In this document: positions 1 to 9,725 of the stretch, piece after piece
Numbering within the stretch: position 1 is the stretch's first letter
Layout: the number at the start of each line of letters is the position of its first letter
NCBI GenBank assembly: GCA_021324685.1
Contig: JAJPIQ010000009.1
Location: 1-64,000 of the forward strand
DNA length: 64,000 bases
Source of the DNA: Bacteroidota bacterium
Lineage (GTDB): Bacteria > Bacteroidota > Ignavibacteria > Palsa-1295
Reading direction: 5' to 3'
Notes under the pieces: generated by a model
What the model saw: only the letters and a program-made list of their open reading frames with translations
Database searches by the model: none
Told to the model about the DNA's origin: nothing
Made by a program: the position numbers and the translations under genes

Positions 1-2
1 CT

Positions 3-719
3 TTGAGGTTATCGCAACGATCAAATTCGAATGTTCAATACGCACAGAATTCCGATGTACGAACAGATGCTCCGCTGGGAAAGATAGCTCCCCGGCAAAC
101 GCTGTCGGCAGGAAGCGTTCGCGAGCCGGCAGGGGAATATCCGACACTTCCATTGCTGCGAGAACTTCCGGAGGATGCCACGAATGCTCGCTTCGAGTTT
201 GCCGTTGGTTCGCCGATGGGATCTTTCATTCGACCTTCATCCTTCATTTCCAACCCACCAAATTTCTCAACCGTTGCTTTTCGCGCGGGATATAATCTCG
301 ATGAAAAGAACCAACTCGCTATTCAGCTTACGGAAGGAAGTATTGCAGAACTCAAAACCGTCTCCAGCCTGCAGCAGGGATATATGCTTGTAACCGGGCA
401 GCAGCAATATATATCTGGATATGCCGGAGAGTTGTTCTATCGCCATCGCGAACCAGTCGAACAAGGACTCTTTTTCGTAACCGGGAGCATCGGCGGTGGG
501 TTTTATTCGATGGGATCGATGCTGAGTGCTGAGCTTGGGATCGAAATTCCATTCGGAAACCGGTTGTTGGGCGGGGTCTCATTCGAGCTAAACCGGTTCC
601 ATCAGAATGGCAGCGAGGCAAGCAATTTATCGTCGCCAACACCCGTGCTTTACAGCGGTTCGAGTGTTTATAACACGCTTGTTGGCGGTATCGACTACGC
701 CCTTACCTATAGATTTTAG
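3..719 (+). CDS. Outer-membrane beta-barrel-like protein, probably 5' truncated by the window edge
   Basis: Open frame from the window start; alternating hydrophobic/glycine-rich strands and terminal aromatic (..ALTYRF). Confidence 0.5.
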   Translation: MRLSQRSNSNVQYAQNSDVRTDAPLGKIAPRQTLSAGSVREPAGEYPTLPLLRELPEDATNARFEFAVGSPMGSFIRPSSFISNPPNFSTVAFRAGYNLDEKNQLAIQLTEGSIAELKTVSSLQQGYMLVTGQQQYISGYAGELFYRHREPVEQGLFFVTGSIGGGFYSMGSMLSAELGIEIPFGNRLLGGVSFELNRFHQNGSEASNLSSPTPVLYSGSSVYNTLVGGIDYALTYRF

Positions 720-745
720 GAGAAGTGAACTTTCTCATTCAGGAG

Positions 746-1435
746 ATGATGATGAAACGTATTTTTAACGATGTAAAATTTGTGGTGCGACCGGGAGCAC
801 GTTGGTTCCTGCCCCTGGCTGTCTGGCTTGCGGGATGTTCGTCCATCTACGACCCTGCTACGACGCCAAAGCCGGAAACCGACGTTCGGAATTATTATCT
901 TCCCCTTTCGACACCGAAGATGGAGTACGATTATACCGTCGTTTCGACTGCGCCGTATCATCCGGCTTCCGGAAATCTCACGATGAACATGCTCGGTAAT
1001 ACCGATACCGTTCAAAACATGCCGGTCTATTCCTGCTTATGGACGTATTCGAATCATTTTGGAACTCCGGAACAATGGTTTTATGGTCTTTGCGATTCCG
1101 AGGCCGTCGCGATGGGACTTGAACCGACCCAGGATCATTATACCGATTTTTGGGTCGACCTAAAGGCGAATTCTGCTTCTCCTTTGCAAGTAAATGCGAC
1201 ATGGTCGTTTATTTCGCAGGGTGAAGAGATCACCGCGAAGGTGACGGCCTATGGCACAAGTGCGCAGGTCGAAGGCAAAGACTATCAGGATGTTATGATG
1301 GTCACCTACACAGGTGTTGCAGGAACGGCGGGTACCGAATGGTTCGCTCGGGGCATTGGCCCAATCTTCTACCACGTCGAACGTCCGAATTTCGGCATGG
1401 TCGAAAATCACTTGCTCTCTTACGAGCAACGCTAA
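746..1435 (+). CDS. Hypothetical lipoprotein
   Basis: Signal peptide with lipobox-like LAGCSS; ATG at 746/749/752 inside the longer ORF 725..1435. Confidence 0.6.
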   Translation: MMMKRIFNDVKFVVRPGARWFLPLAVWLAGCSSIYDPATTPKPETDVRNYYLPLSTPKMEYDYTVVSTAPYHPASGNLTMNMLGNTDTVQNMPVYSCLWTYSNHFGTPEQWFYGLCDSEAVAMGLEPTQDHYTDFWVDLKANSASPLQVNATWSFISQGEEITAKVTAYGTSAQVEGKDYQDVMMVTYTGVAGTAGTEWFARGIGPIFYHVERPNFGMVENHLLSYEQR

Positions 1436-1482
1436 AGGCCGGGATGGGGTTTAGCAGAAGTTGCTAAATTTCCCATTACCGC

Positions 1483-2652
1483 ATGTTGGTCGATTATTAC
1501 GATTTGGAATCGCTGCTCACAGAAGAGCAGCGCATGATTCGCGATACGGTTCGCAATTTCGTCGAGTCTGAAGTTCTCCCAATCATTGAGGAGCACAATC
1601 AGGCGATGACGTTCCCTAAGGAATTGATCCCGAAGATCGGCTCGCTCGGGCTCTTAGGTCCGACGCTGCCCGAAAAATATGGCTGCGCGGGTCTCGACAA
1701 TATCGCATACGGTCTAATCAATCAAGAGCTGGAGCGAGGCGATTCGGCTATTCGTTCGTTTTCGAGCGTCCAGAGTTCGCTGGTCATGTATCCTATCTAT
1801 GCGTTTGGCTCCGAAGAGCAGCGTATGAAATGGCTCCCCAGACTTGCATCGGGAGGAGCCGTAGGTTGTTTCGGGCTTACGGAGCCCGATTTTGGTTCGA
1901 ATCCGGGCGGAATGGTGACCAATGCGCGATCGACATCGAAAGGCTTTATACTCAATGGCGCAAAAATGTGGATTACGAACGGCACGCTTGCGGATGTGGC
2001 CGTTGTCTGGGCTAAATTAGATGGCGATTCTGCAAAGCATATTCGCGGATTCTTAGTCGAAAAAGGAATGAAAGGATTTAGTGCGCCGGAAATGAAAGGG
2101 AAGTATTCGCTTCGAGCGAGTGTGACCAGCGAGCTGGTTTTTCAGGATGTGGAGCTTCCGAAAGAAAGTTTGTTGCCGAACGTGCAAGGATTGAAAGGGC
2201 CATTAAGCTGCCTCACGCAGGCGCGCTATGGCATTGCCTGGGGTGCTCTGGGAGCCGCAATGGCATGCTATGAAAGTTCCGTGGCGTATGCAAAAAGCCG
2301 CGTCCAGTTTGGTAAACCGATCGGAGGATTTCAATTGGTGCAGGAAAAACTGGCCTTCATGCTGACGGAAATTACAAAGGCCCAATTGCTCGTGCACCGT
2401 CTTGGAACTCTTAAGAACGAAAATAAGATGAGGCCCGAACAGGTTTCGCTCGCGAAGCGCAATAATGTCGATATCGCTCTTCAAATTGCACGCACGGCAC
2501 GGGATCTTCATGGCGCGAATGGAATCTTGGGCGAATATCCGATCATGCGGCATATGACAAATCTCGAATCTGTTCGCACTTACGAAGGGACCCACGATAT
2601 TCATACGCTGGTCTTAGGTGAAGATATTACTGGAATTGCAGCATATTATTAA
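1483..2652 (+). CDS. Acyl-CoA dehydrogenase, glutaryl-CoA dehydrogenase-like
   Basis: Motifs GCFGLTEPDFGSNPGGM, GAKMWITNG, RVQFGKPIGGFQLVQEKLA, DLHGANGILGEYPIMRHMTNLESVRTYEGTHDIH typical of the GCDH subgroup. Confidence 0.9.
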   Translation: MLVDYYDLESLLTEEQRMIRDTVRNFVESEVLPIIEEHNQAMTFPKELIPKIGSLGLLGPTLPEKYGCAGLDNIAYGLINQELERGDSAIRSFSSVQSSLVMYPIYAFGSEEQRMKWLPRLASGGAVGCFGLTEPDFGSNPGGMVTNARSTSKGFILNGAKMWITNGTLADVAVVWAKLDGDSAKHIRGFLVEKGMKGFSAPEMKGKYSLRASVTSELVFQDVELPKESLLPNVQGLKGPLSCLTQARYGIAWGALGAAMACYESSVAYAKSRVQFGKPIGGFQLVQEKLAFMLTEITKAQLLVHRLGTLKNENKMRPEQVSLAKRNNVDIALQIARTARDLHGANGILGEYPIMRHMTNLESVRTYEGTHDIHTLVLGEDITGIAAYY

Positions 2653-3215
2653 TGTCGAGAATATCGATGGTCATGACACCGGAACAGCTTATTGAAGGCA
2701 ATCTTACACAAAATGAGAAAGTGCTGTGGATTGGACGGCCCAAGCAGGGAATTGCCTTTCGGTCTTCTGATGCCTTTATGATTCCATTTTCCATTCTGTG
2801 GTGCGGTTTCGCATTCTTCTGGGAAGGGGCGGCCGTTATGACAGACGCACCACTTTTATTTAAGTTATGGGGGATACCCTTTGTACTAATAGGCTTGTAT
2901 ATAACAATCGGACGCTTCCTTTTCGATGCACGAATGAGAGCCTCAACCGCGTATGCCGTAACGAACGAGCGCGCCATTGTTGCCACGGTCAGTAAAAAAC
3001 AGAAAATTCGTTCTATTGATCTGCGCAGAAATACCGACGTAAATCTCGAAGAGAAGTCCGATGGCTCGGGAAATATCGCCATTGGTCCCCCGGATGCGTT
3101 TGGCTCCTGGGCCCGAGGTCTCCCATTTTCAAATTTTAGACAAGGTCAATTCTGCTTCGAATTCGTTTCAGGCGTCGATCAGGTCTATGCCACGATCCGA
3201 ACGGCAAGAGCTTGA
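2652..3215 (+). CDS. Membrane protein with PH-like domain
   Basis: E-x-V-L-W-I-G-R-P-K-x-G start, two TM segments, AYAVTNERAI core; TAATG overlap with the upstream gene. Confidence 0.55.
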   Translation: MSRISMVMTPEQLIEGNLTQNEKVLWIGRPKQGIAFRSSDAFMIPFSILWCGFAFFWEGAAVMTDAPLLFKLWGIPFVLIGLYITIGRFLFDARMRASTAYAVTNERAIVATVSKKQKIRSIDLRRNTDVNLEEKSDGSGNIAIGPPDAFGSWARGLPFSNFRQGQFCFEFVSGVDQVYATIRTARA

Positions 3216-3217
3216 AT

Positions 3218-4507
3218 TTAGTCTCGAATTCTGTTTAACGCTTTTCGATTTGCCTCAATGGTCTGTTCCAAATCCTCGTCGCTATGTGCCGCGGAAACGA
3301 ACATTGCCTCGAATTGGGACGGGGCGAGGTAAATTCCCCGATCGAGCATTTCACGAAAATAATGTGCGAATGCTTTTGTATCAGAAGTGATGGCCGTTTC
3401 GTAATCTGTAACTTCTTTTTGCGTAAAGAAGAGGCAGAGCATTGAGCCAACGCGTGTCTGGTTCGCTTTTATGTCGGATCTGTTTATGTTTTCACTGAAT
3501 GATTCTGCCAGGAGAGCAGATTTCCGTTCCAACTCGGGATAGGGGTTTTCTTCCTTCAGCATTCGCAAGGTTGCTAAGCCGGCAGCCATTGCCAATGGGT
3601 TTCCACTCAGGGTCCCAGCCTGATAGACTGGTCCTACCGGCGAAAGCAATTCCATCATTTCGCGTTTGCCGCCAAAGGCTCCCACTGGCAAACCGCCTCC
3701 GATAATTTTTCCTAAGGTCGTAAGATCGGGTTTAACGCCATACCACTGCTGCGCTCCGCCGAGTGTCACGCGAAAACCGGTCATCACTTCATCGAAAATC
3801 AAAACGATCTGTTCTCGATCGCAAATATTCCGAAGACCTTCTAAAAACCCTGCTTTTGGCGGAACAACGCCCATGTTCCCGGCGACGGGTTCCACGATGA
3901 TCGCGGCAATCTGCCCTCGATGTGCGGTTACAAGTGCTTCAACGCTCGGAAGGTTGTTGTAGGTCGCATTCAGCGTGTCCTTCGCAGTGTCGATGGTAAC
4001 GCCCGGGGAGCTCGGCGCCCCGAGTGTGAGTGCACCGGACCCGGCTTTAATTAGGAACGAATCTCCGTGACCGTGATAACAGCCTTCGAATTTAATAATT
4101 TTGTCTTTGCCGGTATATCCACGGGCCACGCGAATTGCAGACATCGTGGCTTCGGTGCCGCTGGAAGTCATTCGCAAAAGCTCGATGGATGGAATGAGCT
4201 CTTTGACGAGTTCCGCCAATTCGATTTCGAGTTCCGTTGGAGCTCCGAAGCTTGTGGCGAGTAAAGCCTGCTTCTGAATTGCCTCGATAACGTTTGGGTG
4301 CGAATGGCCGAGAATCAATGGTCCCCAGGAACCGACATAATCAATGTACTTACTTCCATCGGCATCCCATACATACGCGCCTTTCCCTCGTACCAGAAAG
4401 AGAGGATCGATTCCCACCGACTTAAACGCACGAACCGGAGAGTTGACGCCTCCAGGAATGCTGCGCTTCGCCCGCTCAAAAAGTTTTTCGCTTTTGGGAT
4501 GCTTCAC
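3218..4507 (-). CDS. hemL: Glutamate-1-semialdehyde 2,1-aminomutase
   Basis: [57 protein letters not shown] start at 4505-4507 overlaps the hemB stop; the ORF-track upstream extension is read-through. Confidence 0.96.
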   Translation of the reverse strand: MKHPKSEKLFERAKRSIPGGVNSPVRAFKSVGIDPLFLVRGKGAYVWDADGSKYIDYVGSWGPLILGHSHPNVIEAIQKQALLATSFGAPTELEIELAELVKELIPSIELLRMTSSGTEATMSAIRVARGYTGKDKIIKFEGCYHGHGDSFLIKAGSGALTLGAPSSPGVTIDTAKDTLNATYNNLPSVEALVTAHRGQIAAIIVEPVAGNMGVVPPKAGFLEGLRNICDREQIVLIFDEVMTGFRVTLGGAQQWYGVKPDLTTLGKIIGGGLPVGAFGGKREMMELLSPVGPVYQAGTLSGNPLAMAAGLATLRMLKEENPYPELERKSALLAESFSENINRSDIKANQTRVGSMLCLFFTQKEVTDYETAITSDTKAFAHYFREMLDRGIYLAPSQFEAMFVSAAHSDEDLEQTIEANRKALNRIRD

Positions 4508-5526
4508 AACTGTTTTGCGGCTTCCAGAGCGAAATAACTGAGGATGATCGAAGCTCCGGCTCGCTTGATGGACAGCAGCGATTCCATCATAACGCGGTCT
4601 TCGTCGATCCAACCGTTCTTTCCCGCGGCTTTGATCATCGAGTATTCTCCGCTTACCTGATACGCTGCGACGGGCGACAAAAATTGTTCGCGAATGCGGC
4701 GAATAATATCGAGTGAGGAAATAGCGGGTTTTACCATCACAATATCAGCGCCTTCATCGAGATCGCGTTGGACAAGACGAAGAGCTTCGTCCGTATTGCC
4801 GACATCCATTTGATGCGAACGCCGGTCCCCGAACGAAGGAGTGCTTTCGGCGGCATCTCGAAACGGTCCATACAGGCCCGACGCATATTTTGCAGAGTAG
4901 CTCATGATCGGAAGAGACGAAAATCCGCTTGCATCCAGTGCTTCGCGAATTGCTCCAATTCGGCCGTCCATCATGTCGCTCGGGCAAATAAGGTCGCTAC
5001 CGGCTTCGGCATGGCTGATCGCCTCACGGACAAGCAATTCGACAGATTTATCGTTTACGATCTCGATGTCACCATTGTTATCTCGTTCTATAACGCCACA
5101 GTGCCCGTGTTCGGTATACTCACATAAACAGACATCGGTCGCGACCAGTAGTTCAGGGAACCGTCTTTTTGTTTCCCTTAACGTTGTTTGAATAATCCCT
5201 TCCTCGTTATAAGCCTGAGAAGCGAATTCATCCTTATGTTTCGGAATCCCAAAAAGGATGACGCCGCCGAGATCTGCTTCAAGCGCTGCCTCGCACTGCT
5301 TTAAAATCCCATTGAGTCCAAGTTGCTGGACGCCGGGCATCGCATCGATCGCTTTCTTAAAATGTTCATCCGCTTCGACTGCAAACAGCGGCAGAATGAG
5401 ATTGGACGGTTCGAGCGACGTTTCTCGAACTAGCCGGCGATGTCGCTCGGTCATTCGAGTTCGCCGCATTCGGGAACTCGGTGGGATATCCAATTCCTCG
5501 AATGGGTGAGTATGATGGTTCGTCAT
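4504..5526 (-). CDS. hemB: Delta-aminolevulinic acid dehydratase (porphobilinogen synthase)
   Basis: [78 protein letters not shown]. Confidence 0.97.
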   Translation of the reverse strand: MTNHHTHPFEELDIPPSSRMRRTRMTERHRRLVRETSLEPSNLILPLFAVEADEHFKKAIDAMPGVQQLGLNGILKQCEAALEADLGGVILFGIPKHKDEFASQAYNEEGIIQTTLRETKRRFPELLVATDVCLCEYTEHGHCGVIERDNNGDIEIVNDKSVELLVREAISHAEAGSDLICPSDMMDGRIGAIREALDASGFSSLPIMSYSAKYASGLYGPFRDAAESTPSFGDRRSHQMDVGNTDEALRLVQRDLDEGADIVMVKPAISSLDIIRRIREQFLSPVAAYQVSGEYSMIKAAGKNGWIDEDRVMMESLLSIKRAGASIILSYFALEAAKQL

Positions 5527-5532
5527 CGAACC

Positions 5533-6861
5533 TTAAACAAGCATTTTCGCGAGTTCCGTTGCATTGCGAATACATGCACCCATCGAAATGCCGCCGCGGT
5601 AATTTCCGAGGAAAAAAAGGCCAGGATGATCTCGTTCCATCGCTTCGATCGCATGTAATACTTCGTTATAGCCGATATTGTACTGAGGTATTGCCCGAGG
5701 CCATCGTTTCATCGAGTGAAATACAGGTTCTCCGTTTGGTTTTAATAGGGCGGTAACTTCTCGAATCGCCGCCGATAAAATTTCTTCGTCCTCCCACCCG
5801 GCAATATCCATACGTTTCGCGCCGCCCATGAGGACCGTTAGGAGCAAACGCCCGGACGGCGCGCGACCGGGGAAATTCGATGAAGAAAAAATGATCCCAA
5901 GAATGTCCCTCTTTTCTTTCGAAGGAATAAGCCCACCAAATCCTGTAGGCAGCTTTTCAAATTGAGAATCCGCATATCCCAGGAAAACGACGGCGACGGG
6001 TGGATAGAAAATACCGCGTAAGTGTTCGGAGAAGGCAGAAGATAGCGGAGCAATAATTCCCGCTATGTGATACGCCGGTAACGTAAAAATAATCTTTTCC
6101 GCCTCGAATGTTTTGTCTGATGAAAAAATGGTGTAACCCGCCCCGGAGCGTTCGACCGATAACGCCCCGGTATGCAAATGCAGCCGAGTTTTGAGGGAAA
6201 TGCGTAGCGCTGCGGTGAGTTCTGAAAGTCCATTGGGAAAGGAGACGATTGCGGGACGAATTCTGGCCGTTTTTTTTGAGCGGGATTTGATCAGCCCCGC
6301 GATAAGGGAGCCATACGTTTGCTCAGCACTCCACATGCTGTTAAACGCATATCTCATACTGAGCCGCTCGGGGTCTCCGGCATAGATGCCGGTAATAAAG
6401 GGATCGGCTCCGTATTCGAAAATCTCTCTTCCCAGCCGGCGGCGCACAAAGGAAGAAACCGGTTCGTCAAAGAGGGAAGTTTTCGATATAAAGGGTTCCG
6501 CAAGGACGCGAAGTTTTCCAAAAGGAGAAAGGAGCGCAGTTGAAATAGCCTGTAACGGAGTGTGTGGCAAAACGATCCAGTTCCCGCTTTTCAGCACGTA
6601 GCGCATCTTCGAAGCGGGATTTGCCTCGAGAATCCTGTTCGAAAGTTGAGTTTCTGTAAGGAGGTCGATCGTTTCCTGATTTTCAACTCGAAGCGAATTC
6701 GGACCGGACTCGAGTAGGTATCCTTCCACGCGTTCGGTAACGATTTTTCCGCCGACGTTTGAAGATCCCTCGAGCACAAGGACGTCTTTGCCGGCCCGCG
6801 CAAGTTTATGGGCAACCGTAAGGCCTGAAATTCCCGCCCCAATAACGACGATCTCAGGCAA
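5533..6861 (-). CDS. hemY: Protoporphyrinogen/coproporphyrinogen oxidase, HemY (FAD, oxygen-dependent) type
   Basis: N-terminal GxGxSG FAD motif (VIGAGISGLTVAHKLARAG), SGPNSLR, C-terminal LGNYRGGISMGACI. TTG start at 6859-6861. Confidence 0.9.
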   Translation of the reverse strand: MPEIVVIGAGISGLTVAHKLARAGKDVLVLEGSSNVGGKIVTERVEGYLLESGPNSLRVENQETIDLLTETQLSNRILEANPASKMRYVLKSGNWIVLPHTPLQAISTALLSPFGKLRVLAEPFISKTSLFDEPVSSFVRRRLGREIFEYGADPFITGIYAGDPERLSMRYAFNSMWSAEQTYGSLIAGLIKSRSKKTARIRPAIVSFPNGLSELTAALRISLKTRLHLHTGALSVERSGAGYTIFSSDKTFEAEKIIFTLPAYHIAGIIAPLSSAFSEHLRGIFYPPVAVVFLGYADSQFEKLPTGFGGLIPSKEKRDILGIIFSSSNFPGRAPSGRLLLTVLMGGAKRMDIAGWEDEEILSAAIREVTALLKPNGEPVFHSMKRWPRAIPQYNIGYNEVLHAIEAMERDHPGLFFLGNYRGGISMGACIRNATELAKMLV

Positions 6862-7615
6862 GCAACATCTCCCTTATTCGCTCGGCCACGCCAGGGGCAC
6901 AACTGACGAGGTTCCCGCCATCGATCGTTTTATTCCCCTTAAAATCGAAGTATATGCCGCCAGCCTCTTCAACGATCACTCCAAGCGGAGCGGAGTCCCA
7001 GATGGCCATTCGCGCGTCGAGCATGGCCTCCGCCCGCCCCGTTGCGACCAGGATATGCCCCCAGCAGTCCCCCCACCCTCGATAAAGTCCGAATGAGCGC
7101 GTAATTTTTTCGTACTTATCGGCAGTAATAAGATCTTCGAGTCTGGTAGGACTCGTGGTGCAGATCAAACTTTCTGTCATTGAATGTTTGGTCGACACTT
7201 GTGAGCGTCTGCCATTCCAATAACATCCTTTTCCCATTGCAGCGGAGATTGTTTCCCGTAACGCAGGAAGGTGGACGACGCCATGGGTTATCGTCCCACG
7301 TTCCTCCAATGCGATGAGGACACCGTAGATCGGTACCCCATGGACGAAGCTTTTCGTTCCGTCGAGCGGGTCCAGGATCCACCGGCGATCACGATTTGAA
7401 CCTTGTTCGCCGAATTCTTCACCTAATATGAGATCATCCGGGAAATGCTCACGAATTCTTTTGCGAAGATATTCTTCCGATTCCCGATCGGCCCGTGTCA
7501 CAGGACTTTCGTCTTTCTTGAGGACGACTTCAAGGCTTGCATTTTGAAAGTAACGCAACGTGATCTCGCCCGCACCCTGCGCGATCTCTTCCATCCATTC
7601 CCGAAGATCATTCAT
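6854..7615 (-). CDS. hisN: Inositol monophosphatase family, histidinol-phosphatase (HisN)-like
   Basis: DESPVTRADRESEEYL, GEEFG, WILDPLDGTKSFVHG, WGDCWGHILVATGRAE, WDSAPLGVIVEEAGG. Confidence 0.82.
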   Translation of the reverse strand: MNDLREWMEEIAQGAGEITLRYFQNASLEVVLKKDESPVTRADRESEEYLRKRIREHFPDDLILGEEFGEQGSNRDRRWILDPLDGTKSFVHGVPIYGVLIALEERGTITHGVVHLPALRETISAAMGKGCYWNGRRSQVSTKHSMTESLICTTSPTRLEDLITADKYEKITRSFGLYRGWGDCWGHILVATGRAEAMLDARMAIWDSAPLGVIVEEAGGIYFDFKGNKTIDGGNLVSCAPGVAERIREMLLA

Positions 7616-8600
7616 GCCGTAATGCGTGGATTTCTTTGAGAGCAACATCTGCAAGGCATTCGATAAACAGCGGATGGTCGTTGAGCCCTTTCATTACACG
7701 ATAATGATTAATTCCCGATTCTTCTGCAGTCGGTCGTTCCTCGATGTTCAGCTCATGCAATGTTTCGATGTGATCGCTTACGAAGGCGATGGGAACGACA
7801 AGAAGACTCGTGATTCCCTTTTTCCCAAGTTCGATCAATGTTTCATGGGTGGAGGGTTTCAGCCATTGCTGTGGACCGACCTTACTCTGAAACGATAAAG
7901 TATAACGTTTATCGAAGTTTCTGGCGGCCATAACGAGTTCGACGGTTTCTCGAATGTGTTCGGAGTAGGGATCGCCGCGTTTCACCATCGCAAGCGGCGT
8001 CCCATGAGCGGAGAAAAGAAGAAAAACGTCTTTGGCATCTTTGAATTCAGAAAGACCTTCATCGATCCGGGCATTGATCGCAGCTATATATTTTTCGTTT
8101 TTGTAATATTCAGTGATCCTGCGCTCCTGGAACGTCGCGTGCAGAAGCTTATTACAACGATCCCATTCGTTGAAACTCGATCCGGCATTGGCGATGGAGT
8201 ACTGAGGATATAACGGCAATAAAACGATGTCCTTAATTTCTTCATCGATAAGGGATTGAACCGCCTCGCCTGTGAGAGGTTTCCAGTATCGCGCAGCAAG
8301 ACGAACGGTGACATTGAGTTCTGGATATCGTTCGTTAAACAGGGCCTGAAGTGCGCGCATCTGGGCTGCCGTGCGTTCTACGATCGGCGACCTGCCGCCG
8401 ATCTCGCGATATTTTTCTCGAACGCTCGAAGCGCGCCGCGAAGAAATTTGTCGTGCCAAAAAGCGTTGAAATCTCGGCCCGAACGGGAGATTGAAAATAT
8501 CGGGATCGTTGAAAAGATTAAATAGAAAGGGCTCGACCGCGTCGAGCGAATCCGGCCCGCCAAATTGTAAGAGAACGATTGCGATTGGTTTGCCGTCCAT
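7608..8600 (-). CDS. hemH: Ferrochelatase
   Basis: VLLQFGGPDSLDAVEPFLFNLFNDPDI, LPLYPQYSIANAGSSFNEW, LLFSAHGTPL, SFQSKVGPQQWLKPSTHETL, FVSDHIETLHELNIE. Confidence 0.95.
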   Translation of the reverse strand: MDGKPIAIVLLQFGGPDSLDAVEPFLFNLFNDPDIFNLPFGPRFQRFLARQISSRRASSVREKYREIGGRSPIVERTAAQMRALQALFNERYPELNVTVRLAARYWKPLTGEAVQSLIDEEIKDIVLLPLYPQYSIANAGSSFNEWDRCNKLLHATFQERRITEYYKNEKYIAAINARIDEGLSEFKDAKDVFLLFSAHGTPLAMVKRGDPYSEHIRETVELVMAARNFDKRYTLSFQSKVGPQQWLKPSTHETLIELGKKGITSLLVVPIAFVSDHIETLHELNIEERPTAEESGINHYRVMKGLNDHPLFIECLADVALKEIHALRHE

Positions 8601-8639
8601 CAGAGCGTTTGATGGTCTCAAACGCCGGACTGCTTTTAT

Positions 8640-9725
8640 TTATTCCAACATAATTCTCTGTACGCTTCGAATAGGAACACCGGCAGTGTTTTTGCCCGTA
8701 ACAATTACGAAATATGTTCCGGGCGAAGTGGAACTCGCGTCCCATCTCCACTGATCCTGGAAATTCGATTCTGTAATATTGCGGCCCAGAATATCAGTGA
8801 TAATGACGTGCGTCTCAGTCATATTTTGCGTACGGACCACTGTCCATCCTTGCAAGGGATTCGGTGAAACGATAACGATTCCATCCGGGCCTTTGAAAGA
8901 ATTTACAGAGGATTGCACGACCAGCATTCCCTGCAGGCTGATCTTGAATTCATCCGAGATCGGTGTATGGGTCGGTTTTGTTATCAAGTAACCATTTTCT
9001 GTTCCTGGAACACTCCGATTAAAACGAAGCGAAAGTGGGAAGGAATCGTGGGCAGGAATGAGGAGAGGAAAGGGGGGCAGGGAATCGATCGAGAATGAAG
9101 GGGCCTGCAGGATCGAAATCGTATCGATCGAAAGAGTGCCCGAACTGTCGTTCCTGAAAAAAAACGTTCGATGGACGCCGGAACTATCGGTCCGAATAGC
9201 GATCGCTTCGGAGGCCGTGTGCTGCAAGGAAAACGTTGCCCCGTCCTTCGACGAAGTAATTCCGTGTGTGATGATATCGAGAGAAATATTGCAAGTGCCG
9301 CCTCCGACTCCGATAAGATTGACAGTAACGTCGTTAAAACCGGAATCCGGAATCACGCGGATGACGGAAGAAACAGAAGCTCCCGAGTCGACCGTTATGC
9401 TCGAATCCAGGAACAACAGGTGCGATGTGCCATTCTGAATGCCAAATATCGAATCGGAACGATTGTTGGCATTGTTTATAAAACGGACCGTATCGAACAA
9501 GGTGTCGCCCAACAGCATCGGCTGCAAAAACAGGCTGTCCGAACCGCCGCAGGTAAGCCGGACCTGAAAGGATTGCGCGTCTATCCGGTTCGCAATAAGG
9601 AAGGTCGCACAGATAAATGCGAAGTAAAAAAATGGCGAGGCATACGGACGTTTCCCTGGTCTTTGCGAGAGCGAGTTATTCTTCATCTCTGCAAAATTAC
9701 ACCAGAAATTCTTTTGAGTCCTCAT
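8640..9725 (-). CDS. Secreted protein with T9SS-type C-terminal sorting domain
   Basis: N-terminal signal-like hydrophobic stretch; C-terminal IVSPNPLQGWTVVRTQN...GTYFVIVTGKNTAGVPIRSVQRIMLE. Confidence 0.7.
   Translation of the reverse strand: MRTQKNFWCNFAEMKNNSLSQRPGKRPYASPFFYFAFICATFLIANRIDAQSFQVRLTCGGSDSLFLQPMLLGDTLFDTVRFINNANNRSDSIFGIQNGTSHLLFLDSSITVDSGASVSSVIRVIPDSGFNDVTVNLIGVGGGTCNISLDIITHGITSSKDGATFSLQHTASEAIAIRTDSSGVHRTFFFRNDSSGTLSIDTISILQAPSFSIDSLPPFPLLIPAHDSFPLSLRFNRSVPGTENGYLITKPTHTPISDEFKISLQGMLVVQSSVNSFKGPDGIVIVSPNPLQGWTVVRTQNMTETHVIITDILGRNITESNFQDQWRWDASSTSPGTYFVIVTGKNTAGVPIRSVQRIMLE

Noticed and set aside
1450-1468. TTTAGCA-GAAGT-TGCTAAA hairpin before the acyl-CoA dehydrogenase gene considered as a regulatory element
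   Set aside because: Short AT-rich stem; most likely a weak terminator of the upstream lipoprotein gene, not enough to claim more.
4507-4612. Long N-terminal extension of HemL in the ORF track
   Set aside because: It overlaps the hemB C-terminus; the GTG at 4505-4507 gives the normal HemL length and GTGA overlap.
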